A stretch of 64,000 nt of DNA from Auanema rhodensis (taxonomy: Eukaryota; Nematoda; Chromadorea; Rhabditida; Rhabditidae): NCBI GenBank assembly GCA_964057225.1, contig OZ059900.1:23637638-23701637 (forward strand). The letters run 5' to 3'. Of this stretch, positions 28,391-40,200 are shown piece after piece; position 1 is the first letter of the stretch; the number at the start of each line of letters is the position of its first letter. Made by a program: the position numbers and the translations under genes. Below the pieces are notes generated by a model. The model was not told where the DNA came from, did not search any database, and was given only the letters and a program-made list of their open reading frames with translations.

Positions 28391-29889
28391 CTCAATTATA
28401 TCAAGCTTCATGAACACGGACTGCTTGTGTAATATATAATAGCAATAATAGTTTCGTTTCTGTTTTTAATTAACTTTCCTGTACGCGAGTTATAATATTT
28501 AGAACGTGATTCCTTGATTATGAAAAACTTTCAGAGCCTGCACTGATAATATAACTGGAAACAGGCAGTACGCGATACGCAAATATTTGAATGACAGCTT
28601 TAATACAAGACGACTTAGCTTACTCAATCATATCAAGCTTCATGAACAGGGACTGCTTATGTAATAGATGATAGCAATGATAATTTCGTTTCTTTTTTCA
28701 ATTAACTTTCCAGTACGCGAGTTATTATATTTAGAACGTGATTTCTTCATAATGAAAACTTTTTAGAGCCTGCACTGATAATATAACTGGAAACAGGCAA
28801 TACTAAAACATTAGAATGACAGCTTTATTACAATAGGACTTAGTTTACTAAATCATACCAATCTTCATGAACACGGACTGTTTGTGTAATAGATAATAGC
28901 AATAATAGTTTCGTTTCTGTTTTTAATTAACTTTCCTGTACGCGAGTTATAATATTTAGAACGTGATTCCTTGATTATGAAAAACTTTCAGAGCCTGCAC
29001 TGATAATATAATTGGAAACAGGCAGTACGCAATACGCAAACATTTGAATGACAGCTTTATTACAATACGACTTAGTTTACTCAATTATATCAAGCTTCAT
29101 GAACACGGACTGCTTGTGTAATATATAATAGCAATAATAGTTTTGTTTCTGTTTTTAATTAACTTTCCTGTACGCGAGTTATAATATTTAGAACGTGATT
29201 CCTTGATTATGAAAAACTTTCAGAGCCTGCACTGATAATATAATTGGAAACAGGCAGTACGCAATACGCAAACATTTGAATGACAGCTTTATTACAATAC
29301 GACTTAGTTTACTCAATTATATCAAGCTTCATGAACACGGACTGCTTGTGTAATATATAATAGCAATAATAGTTTCGTTTCTGTTTTTAATTAACTTTCC
29401 TGTACGCGAGTTATTATATTTAGAACGTGATTCCTTCATAATGAAAAATTTTTAGAGCCTGCGCTGATAATATAACTGGAAACAGGCAATACTAAAACAT
29501 TTGAATGACAGCTTTATTACAATAGGACTTAGTTTACTCAATCATATCAAGCTTCATGAACACGGACTGTTTGTGCAATAGATGATAGCAATGATTATTT
29601 CGTTTCTTTTTTCAATTAACTTTCCAGTACGCGAGTTATTATATTTAGAACGTGATTCCTTCATAATGAAAAATTTTTAGAGCCTGCACTGATAATATAA
29701 CTGGAAACAGGCAATACGCAAACATTTGAATGACAGCTTTATTACAATACGACTTAGTTTACTCAATCATATCAAGCTTCATGAACACGGACTGTTTGTG
29801 CAATAGATGATAGCAATGATAGTTTCGTTTCTTTTTTTAACTAACTTTCCAGTACGCGAGTTATAATATTTAGAACGCGATTCCTTGAT
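28391..29889 (+). repeat. Duplicated block, spacing 2,060 bp (copy 2)
   Basis: Sister of about 26,331-27,829. The left edge coincides with a TTTCCTCAAT to TTACTCAAT difference at about 28,390. This copy is itself the nearest relative of about 32,764-33,912 at a spacing of 4,373 bp. Confidence 0.85.
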
Positions 29890-29977
29890 AATGCAAAACT
29901 TTCAGAGCCTGCACTGATAATATAATTGGAAACAGGCAGTACGCAATACGCAAACATTTGAATGACAGCTTTATTAT

Positions 29978-31767
29978 AATACGACTTAGTTTACTCAATT
30001 ATATCAAGCTTCATGAACACGGACTGCTTGTGTAATATATAATAGCAATAATAGTTTCGTTTCTGTTTTTAATTAACTTTCCTGTACGCGAGTTATAATA
30101 TTTAGAACGTGATTCTTTGATTATGAAAAACTTTCAGAGCCTGCACTGATAATATAATTGGAAACAGGCAGTACGCAATACGCAAACATTTGAATGGCAG
30201 CTTTATTACAATACAACTTAGTTTCCTCAATTATATCAAGCTTCATGAACACGGACTGTTTGTGCAATAGATGATAGCAATGATAATTTCGTTTCTTTTT
30301 TCAATTAACTTTCCAGTACGCGAGTTATTATATTTAGAACGTGATTCCTTCATAATGAAAACTTTTTAGAGCCTGCACTGATAATATAACTGGAAACAGG
30401 CAATACTAAAACATTAGAATGACAGCTTTATTACAATAGGACTTAGTTTACTCAATCATACCAATCTTCATGAACACGGACTGTTTGTGTAATAGATAAT
30501 AGCAATAATAGTTTCGTTTCTGTTTTTAATTAACTTTCCTGTACGCGAGTTATAATATTTAGAACGTGATTCCTTGATTATGAAAAACTTTCAGAGCCTG
30601 CACTGATAATATAATTGGAAACAGGCAGTACGCAATAGGCAAACATTTGAATGACAGCTTTATTACAATACGACTTAGTTTACTCAATTATATCAAGCTT
30701 CATGAACACGGACTGCTTGTGTAATATATAATAGCAATAATAGTTTTGTTTCTGTTTTTAATTAACTTTCCTGTACGCGAGTTACAATATTTAGAACGTG
30801 ATTCCTTCATAATGAAAAATTTTTAGAGCCTGCACTGATAATATAACTGGAAACAGGCAGTACGCGATACGCAAATATTTGAATGACAGCTTTAATACAA
30901 GATGACTTAGCTTACTCAATCATATCAAGCTTCATGAACAGGGACTGCTTGTGTAATAGATGATAGCAATGATAGTTTCGTTTCTTTTTTTAATTAACTT
31001 TCCAGTACGCGAGTTATCATATTTAGAACGCGATTGCTTCATAATGAAAAATGTTTAGAGCCTGCACTGATAATATAATTGGAAACAGGCAGTACGCAAT
31101 ACGCAAACATTTGAATGGCAGCTTTAATACAAGACGACTTAGTTTACTCAATCATATCAAGCTTCATGAACACGGACTGTTTGTGCAATAGATGATAGCA
31201 ATGATAGTTTCGTTTCTTTTTTTAACTAACTTTCCAGTACGCGAGTTAAAATATTTAGAACGCGATTCCTTGATAATGAAAAACTTTCAGAGCCTGCACT
31301 GATAATATAATTGGTAACAGGCAGTACGCAATACGCAAACATTTGAATGACAGCTTTATTATAATACGACTTAGTTTACTCAATTATATCAAGCTTCATG
31401 AACACGGACTGCTTGTGTAATATATAATAGCAATAATAGTTTCGTTTCTGTTTTTAATTAACTTTCCTGTACGCGAGTTATAATATTTAGAACGTGATTC
31501 CTTGATTATGAAAAACTTTCAGAGCCTGCACTGATAATATAACTGGAAACAGGCAGTACGCAATACGCAAACATTTGAATGACAGCTTTATTACAATACG
31601 ACTTAGCTTACTCAATCATATCAAGCTTCATGAACAGGGACTGCTTATGTAATAGATGATAGCAATGATAATTTCGTTTCTTTTTTCAATTAACTTTCCA
31701 GTACGCGAGTTATTATATTTAGAACGTGATTCCTTCATAATGAAAACTTTTTAGAGCCTGCACTGAT
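29978..31767 (+). repeat. Duplicated block, spacing 3,916 bp (copy 1)
   Basis: The sister copy is at about 33,894-35,683. Five private markers keep one spacing: ATAGGCAAAC at 30,635 and 34,551, GTTTTGTTTC at 30,743 and 34,659, GATGACTTAG at 30,901 and 34,817, GTTAAAATATTT at 31,245 and 35,161, and GGTAACAGGC at 31,313 and 35,229. I saw no length difference within the tract. Confidence 0.92.
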
Positions 31768-33912
31768 AATATAATTGGAAACAGGCAGTACGCAATACGC
31801 AAACATTTGAATGACAGCTTTATTATAATACGACTTAGTTTACTCAATTATATCAAGCTTCATGAACACGGACTGCTTGTGTAATATATAATAGCAATAA
31901 TAGTTTCGTTTCTGTTTTTAATTAACTTTCCTGTACGCGAGTTATAATATTTAGAACGTGATTCTTTGATTATGAAAAACTTTCAGAGCCTGCACTGATA
32001 ATATAATTGGAAACAGGCAGTACGCAATACGCAAACATTTGAATGGCAGCTTTATTACAATACAACTTAGTTTCCTCAATCATATCAAGCTTCATGAACA
32101 CGGACTGTTTGTGCAATAGATGATAGCAATGATAGTTTCGTTTCTTTTTTTAATTAACTTTCCAGTACGCGAGCTATAATATTTAGAACGCGATTCCTTG
32201 ATAATGAAAAACTTTCAGAGCCTGCACTGATAATATAACTGGAAACAGGCAATACTAAAACATTTGAATGACAGCTTTATTACAATAGGACTTAGTTTAC
32301 TCAATCATACCAATCTTCATGAACACGGACTGTTTGTGTAATAGATAATAGCAATAATAGTTTCGTTTCTGTTTTTAATTAACTTTCCTGTACGCGAGTT
32401 ATAATATTTAGAACGTGATTCCTTGATTATGAAAAATTTTTAGAGCCTGCACTGATAATATAACTGGAAACAGGCAGTACGCGATACGCAAATATTTGAA
32501 TGACAGCTTTAATACAAGACGACTTAGCTTACTCAATCATATCAAGCTTCATGAACAGGGACTGCTTGTGTAATAGATGATAGCAATGATAGTTTCGTTT
32601 CTTTTTTTAACTAACTTTCCAGTACGCGAGTTATAATATTTAGAACGCGATTCCTTGATAATGAAAAACTTTCAGAGCCTGCACTGATAATATAATTGGA
32701 AACAGGCAGTACGCAATACGCAAACATTTGAATGACAGCTTTATTATAATACGACTTAGTTTACTCAATTATATCAAGCTTCATGAACACGGACTGCTTG
32801 TGTAATATATAATAGCAATAATAGTTTCGTTTCTGTTTTTAATTAACTTTCCTGTACGCGAGTTATAATATTTAGAACGTGATTCCTTGATTATGAAAAA
32901 CTTTCAGAGCCTGCACTGATAATATAACTGGAAACAGGCAGTACGCGATACGCAAATATTTGAATGACAGCTTTAATACAAGACGACTTAGCTTACTCAA
33001 TCATATCAAGCTTCATGAACAGGGACTGCTTATGTAATAGATGATAGCAATGATAATTTCGTTTCTTTTTTCAATTAACTTTCCAGTACGCGAGTTATTA
33101 TATTTAGAACGTGATTTCTTCATAATGAAAACTTTTTAGAGCCTGCACTGATAATATAACTGGAAACAGGCAATACTAAAACATTAGAATGACAGCTTTA
33201 TTACAATAGGACTTAGTTTACTAAATCATACCAATCTTCATGAACACGGACTGTTTGTGTAATAGATAATAGCAATAATAGTTTCGTTTCTGTTTTTAAT
33301 TAACTTTCCTGTACGCGAGTTATAATATTTAGAACGTGATTCCTTGATTATGAAAAACTTTCAGAGCCTGCACTGATAATATAATTGGAAACAGGCAGTA
33401 CGCAATACGCAAACATTTGAATGACAGCTTTATTACAATACGACTTAGTTTACTCAATTATATCAAGCTTCATGAACACGGACTGCTTGTGTAATATATA
33501 ATAGCAATAATAGTTTTGTTTCTGTTTTTAATTAACTTTCCTGTACGCGAGTTATAATATTTAGAACGTGATTCCTTGATTATGAAAAACTTTCAGAGCC
33601 TGCACTGATAATATAATTGGAAACAGGCAGTACGCAATACGCAAACATTTGAATGACAGCTTTATTACAATACGACTTAGTTTACTCAATTATATCAAGC
33701 TTCATGAACACGGACTGCTTGTGTAATATATAATAGCAATAATAGTTTCGTTTCTGTTTTTAATTAACTTTCCTGTACGCGAGTTATTATATTTAGAACG
33801 TGATTCCTTCATAATGAAAAATTTTTAGAGCCTGCGCTGATAATATAACTGGAAACAGGCAATACTAAAACATTTGAATGACAGCTTTATTACAATAGGA
33901 CTTAGTTTACTC
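31768..33912 (+). repeat. Duplicated block, spacing 6,433 bp (copy 2)
   Basis: It matches about 25,335-27,479. Markers: TGGCAG with the rare CAACTTAGTTTCCTC form at 25,611 and 32,044; ATTTCTTCAT at 26,681 and 33,114; GTTTTG at 27,080 and 33,513; GCGCTG at 27,401 and 33,834. All give 6,433, which equals 2,060 + 4,373. The right divergence is near 33,912, where this copy reads CTCAATTATATC. Confidence 0.88.
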
Positions 33913-35683
33913 AATTATATCAAGCTTCATGAACACGGACTGCTTGTGTAATATATAATAGCAATAATAGTTTCGTTTCTGTTTTTAATTAACTTTCCTG
34001 TACGCGAGTTATAATATTTAGAACGTGATTCTTTGATTATGAAAAACTTTCAGAGCCTGCACTGATAATATAATTGGAAACAGGCAGTACGCAATACGCA
34101 AACATTTGAATGGCAGCTTTATTACAATACAACTTAGTTTCCTCAATTATATCAAGCTTCATGAACACGGACTGTTTGTGCAATAGATGATAGCAATGAT
34201 AATTTCGTTTCTTTTTTCAATTAACTTTCCAGTACGCGAGTTATTATATTTAGAACGTGATTCCTTCATAATGAAAACTTTTTAGAGCCTGCACTGATAA
34301 TATAACTGGAAACAGGCAATACTAAAACATTAGAATGACAGCTTTATTACAATAGGACTTAGTTTACTCAATCATACCAATCTTCATGAACACGGACTGT
34401 TTGTGTAATAGATAATAGCAATAATAGTTTCGTTTCTGTTTTTAATTAACTTTCCTGTACGCGAGTTATAATATTTAGAACGTGATTCCTTGATTATGAA
34501 AAACTTTCAGAGCCTGCACTGATAATATAATTGGAAACAGGCAGTACGCAATAGGCAAACATTTGAATGACAGCTTTATTACAATACGACTTAGTTTACT
34601 CAATTATATCAAGCTTCATGAACACGGACTGCTTGTGTAATATATAATAGCAATAATAGTTTTGTTTCTGTTTTTAATTAACTTTCCTGTACGCGAGTTA
34701 CAATATTTAGAACGTGATTCCTTCATAATGAAAAATTTTTAGAGCCTGCACTGATAATATAACTGGAAACAGGCAGTACGCGATACGCAAATATTTGAAT
34801 GACAGCTTTAATACAAGATGACTTAGCTTACTCAATCATATCAAGCTTCATGAACAGGGACTGCTTGTGTAATAGATGATAGCAATGATAGTTTCGTTTC
34901 TTTTTTTAATTAACTTTCCAGTACGCGAGTTATCATATTTAGAACGCGATTGCTTCATAATGAAAAATGTTTAGAGCCTGCACTGATAATATAATTGGAA
35001 ACAGGCAGTACGCAATACGCAAACATTTGAATGGCAGCTTTAATACAAGACGACTTAGTTTACTCAATCATATCAAGCTTCATGAACACGGACTGTTTGT
35101 GCAATAGATGATAGCAATGATAGTTTCGTTTCTTTTTTTAACTAACTTTCCAGTACGCGAGTTAAAATATTTAGAACGCGATTCCTTGATAATGAAAAAC
35201 TTTCAGAGCCTGCACTGATAATATAATTGGTAACAGGCAGTACGCAATACGCAAACATTTGAATGACAGCTTTATTATAATACGACTTAGTTTACTCAAT
35301 TATATCAAGCTTCATGAACACGGACTGCTTGTGTAATATATAATAGCAATAATAGTTTCGTTTCTGTTTTTAATTAACTTTCCTGTACGCGAGTTATAAT
35401 ATTTAGAACGTGATTCCTTGATTATGAAAAACTTTCAGAGCCTGCACTGATAATATAACTGGAAACAGGCAGTACGCAATACGCAAACATTTGAATGACA
35501 GCTTTATTACAATACGACTTAGCTTACTCAATCATATCAAGCTTCATGAACAGGGACTGCTTATGTAATAGATGATAGCAATGATAATTTCGTTTCTTTT
35601 TTCAATTAACTTTCCAGTACGCGAGTTATTATATTTAGAACGTGATTCCTTCATAATGAAAACTTTTTAGAGCCTGCACTGAT
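33894..35683 (+). repeat. Duplicated block, spacing 3,916 bp (copy 2)
   Basis: Sister of about 29,978-31,767, about 1.79 kb and seemingly near identical. At its right end it continues into AACTGGAAACAGGCAATACT. Copy 1 instead switches to AATTGGAAACAGGCAGTACG and enters the 6,433-bp block, so 31,767 is a joint between two duplications. Confidence 0.92.
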
Positions 35684-35939
35684 AATATAACTGGAAACAG
35701 GCAATACTAAAACATTAGAATGACAGCTTTATTACAATAGGACTTAGTTTACTCAATCATACCAATCTTCATGAACACGGACTGTTTGTGTAATAGATAA
35801 TAGCAATAATAGTTTCGTTTCTGTTTTTAATTAACTTTCCTGTACGCGAGTTATAATATTTAGAACGTGATTCCTTGATTATGAAAAACTTTCAGAGCCT
35901 GCACTGATAATATAATTGGAAACAGGCAGTACGCAATAC

Positions 35940-37095
35940 GCAAGCATTTGAATGACAGCTTTATTACAATACGACTTAGTTTACTCAATTATATCAAGCT
36001 TCATGAACACGGACTGCTTGTGTAATATATAATAGCAATAATAGTTTCGTTTCTGTTTTTAATTAACTTTCCTGTACGCGAGTTATTATATTTAGAACGT
36101 GATTCCTTCATAATGAAAAATTTTTAGAGCCTGCACTGATAATATAACTGGAAACAGGCAATACTAAAACATTTGAATGACAGCTTTATTACAATAGGAC
36201 TTAGTTTACTCAATTATATCAAGCTTCATGAACACGGACTGCTTGTGTAATATATAATTGCAATAATAGTTTTGTTTCTGTTTTTAATTAACTTTCCTGT
36301 ACGCGAGTTATAATATTTAGAACGTGATTCCTTGATTATGAAAAACTTTCAGAGCCTGCACTGATAATATAATTGGAAACAGGCAGTACGCAATACGCAA
36401 GCATTTGAATGACAGCTTTATTACAATACGACTTAGTTTACTCAATTATATCAAGCTTCATGAACACGGACTGCTTGTGTAATATATAATTGCAATAATA
36501 GTTTTGTTTCTGTTTTTAATTAACTTTCCTGTACGCGAGTTATTATATTTAGAACGTGATTCCTTCATAATGAAAAATTTTTAGAGCCTGCACTGATAAT
36601 ATAACTGGAAACAGGCAATACTAAAACATTTGAATGACAGCTTTATTACAATACGACTTAGTTTACTCAATTATATCAAGCTTCATGAACACGGACTGCT
36701 TGTGTAATATATAATTGCAATAATAGTTTTGTTTCTGTTTTTAATTAACTTTCCTGTACGCGAGTTATAATATTTAGAACGTGATTCCTTGATTATGAAA
36801 AACTTTCAGAGCCTGCACTGATAATATAATTGGAAACAGGCAGTACGCAATACGCAAGCATTTGAATGACAGCTTTATTACAATACGACTTAGTTTACTC
36901 AATTATATCAAGCTTCATGAACACGGACTGCTTGTGTAATATATAATAGCAATAATAGTTTCGTTTCTGTTTTTAATTAACTTTCCTGTACGCGAGTTAT
37001 TATATTTAGAACGTGATTCCTTCATAATGAAAAATTTTTAGAGCCTGCACTGATAATATAACTGGAAACAGGCAATACTAAAACATTTGAATGAC
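35940..37095 (+). repeat. Tandem dimer higher-order repeat, 457 bp
   Basis: CAAGCATTTG recurs at 35,941, 36,398 and 36,855, exactly 457 bp apart, one short plus one long monomer. The two monomers alternate: the long one starts GCAAGCATTTG and the short one starts TACTAAAACATTTG. A rare ATAATTGCAATAATAG variant occurs in three successive monomers at about 36,256, 36,487 and 36,713. This looks like a local expansion by unequal exchange of a two-monomer unit. Confidence 0.87.
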
Positions 37096-37279
37096 AGCTT
37101 TATTACAATAGGACTTAGTTTACTAATTCATATCAAGCTTCATGAACACGGACTGTTTGTGCAATAGATGATAGCAATGATTATTTCGTTTCTTTTTTCA
37201 ATTAACTTTCCAGTACGCGAGTTATTATATTTAGAACGTGATTCCTTCATAATGAAAAATTTTTAGAGCCTGCACTGAT

Positions 37280-40200
37280 AATATAACTGGCAACAGGCAA
37301 TACGCAAACATTTGAATGACAGCTTTATTACAATACGACTTAGTTTACTCAATCATATCAAGCTTCATGAACACGGACTGTTTGTGCAATAGATGATAGC
37401 AATGATAGTTTCGTTTCTTTTTTTAACTAACTTTCCAGTACGCGAGTTATAATATTTAGAACGCGATTCCTTGATAATGAAAAATTTTTAGAGCCTGCAC
37501 TGATAATATAACTGGCAACAGGAAATACGCAAACATTTGAATGACAGCTTTATTACAATACGACTTAGTTTACTCAATCATATCAAGCTTCATGAACACG
37601 GACTGTTTGTGCAATAGATGATAGCAATGATAGTTTCGTTTCTTTTTTTAACTAACTTTCCAGTACGCGAGTTATAATATTTAGAACGCGATTCCTTGAT
37701 AATGAAAAACTTTCAGAGCCTGCACTGATAATATAATTGGAAACAGGCAGTACGCAATACGCAAACATTTGAATGACAGCTTTATTATAATACGACTTAG
37801 TTTACTCAATTATATCAAGCTTCATGAACACGGACTGCTTGTGTAATATATAATAGCAATAATAGTTTCGTTTCTGTTTTTAATTAACTTTCCTGTACGC
37901 GAGTTATAATATTTAGAACGTGATTCTTTGATTATAAAAAACTTTCAGAGCCTGAACTGATAATATAATTGGAAACAGGCAGTACGCAATACGCAAACAT
38001 TTGAATGGCAGCTTTATTACAATACGACTTAGTTTACTCAATTATATCAAGCTTCATGAACACGGACTGTTTGTGCAATAGATGATAGCAATGATAATTT
38101 CGTTTCTTTTTTCAATTAACTTTCCAGTACGCGAGTTATTATATTTAGAACGTGATTCCTTCATAATGAAAACTTTTTAGAGCCTGCACTGATAATATAA
38201 CTGGAAACAGGCAATACTAAAACATTAGAATGACAGCTTTATTACAATAGGACTTAGTTTACTCAATCATACCAATCTTCATGAACACGGACTGTTTGTA
38301 TAATAGATAATAGCAATAATAGTTTCGTTTCTGTTTTTAATTAACTTTCCTGTACGCGAGTTATAATATTTAGAACGTGATTCCTTGATTATGAAAAACT
38401 TTCAGAGCCTGCACTGATAATATAATTGGAAACAGGCAGTACGCAATAGGCAAACATTTGAATGACAGCTTTATTACAATACGACTTAGTTTACTCAATT
38501 ATATCAAGCTTCATGAACACGGACTGCTTGTGTAATATATAATAGCAATAATAGTCTTGTTTCTGTTTTTAATTAACTTTCCTGTACGCGAGTTACAATA
38601 TTTAGAACGTGATTCCTTCATAATGAAAAATTTTTAGAGCCTGCACTGATAATATAACTGGAAACAGGCAATACTAAAACATTTGAATGACAGCTTTATT
38701 ACAATAGGACTTAGTTTACTCAATCATATCAAGCTTCATGAACACGGACTGTTTGTGCAATAGATGATAGCAATGATTATTTCGTTTCTTTTTTCAATTA
38801 ACTTTCCAGTACGCGAGTTATTATATTTAGAACGTGATTCCTTCATAATGAAAAATTTTTAGAGCCTGCACTGATAATATAATTGGAAACAGGCAGTACG
38901 CAATACGCAAACATTTGAATGACAGCTTTATTACAATACGACTTAGCTTACTCAATCATATCAAGCTTCATGAACAGGGACTGTTTGTGTAATAGATGAT
39001 AGCAATGATAGTTTCGTTTCTTTTTTTAATTAACTTTCCAGTACGCGAGTTATCATATTTAGAACGCGATTGCTTCATAATGAAAAATGTTTAGAGCCTG
39101 CACTGATAATATAACTGGCAACAGGCAATACGCAAACATTTGAATGACAGCTTTATTACAATAGGACTTAGTTTACTCAATCATACCAATCTTCATGAAC
39201 ACGGACTGTTTGTGTAATAGATAATAGCAATAATAGTTTCGTTTCTGTTTTTAATTAACTTTCCTGTACGCGAGTTATAATATTTAGAACGTGATTCCTT
39301 GATTATGAAAAATTTTTAGAGCCTGCACTGATAATATAACTGGAAACAGGCAGTACGCGATACGCAAATATTTGAATGACAGCTTTATTACAATACGACT
39401 TAGTTTACTCAATCATATCAAGAGTCATGAACACGGACTGTTTGTGTAATAGATAATAGCAATAATAGTTTCGTTTCTGTTTTCAAATAACTTTCCAGTA
39501 CGCGAGTTATTATATTTAGAACGTGATTCCTTCATAATGAAAAATTTTTAGAGCCTGCACTGATAATATAACTGGAAACAGGCAGTACGCGATACGCAAA
39601 CATTTGAATGACAGCTTTATTACAATACGACTTAGTTTACTCAATTATATCAAGCTTCATCAACACGGACTGTTTGTGCAATAGATGATAGCAATGATAA
39701 TTTCGTTTCTTTTTTTAATTAACTTTCCAGTACGCGAGTTATCATATTTAGAACGCGATTGCTTCATAATGAAAAATGTTTAGAGCCTGCACTGATAATA
39801 TAACTGGCAACAGGCAATACGGAAACATTTGAATGACAGCTTTATTACAATACGACTTAGTTTACTCAATCATATCAAGCTTCATGAACACGGACTGTTT
39901 GTGTAATAGATAATAGCAATAATAGTTTCGTTTCTGTTTTCAAATAACTTTCCAGTACGCGAGTTATTATATTTAGAACGTGATTCCTTCATAATGAAAA
40001 ATTTTTAGAGCCTGCACTGATAATATAACTGGAAACAGGCAGTACGCGATACGCAAATATTTGAATGACAGCTTTAATACAATACGACTTAGCTTACTCA
40101 ATCATATCAAGCTTCATGAACAGGGACTGCTTGTGTAATAGATGATAGCAATGATAGTTTCGTTTCTTTTTTTAATTAACTTTCCAGTACGCGAGTTATC

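Larger units (their letters stand above)
22200..37280 (+). repeat. Family 1, zone B variants
   Basis: From 22,383 a new monomer start (TACTAAAAC instead of TACGCAAAC) and AATAGGACTTAG appear together. TTAACTAAC, AAGACGACTTAG, GAGTTATTATATTTAG, GAATGGCAGC and GTTTTGTTTCTG variants follow. This zone contains large overlapping duplications with spacings of 2,060, 2,749, 3,916, 4,373 and 6,433 bp, listed separately. The right edge is set where the 8,844-bp duplication begins. Confidence 0.7.
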
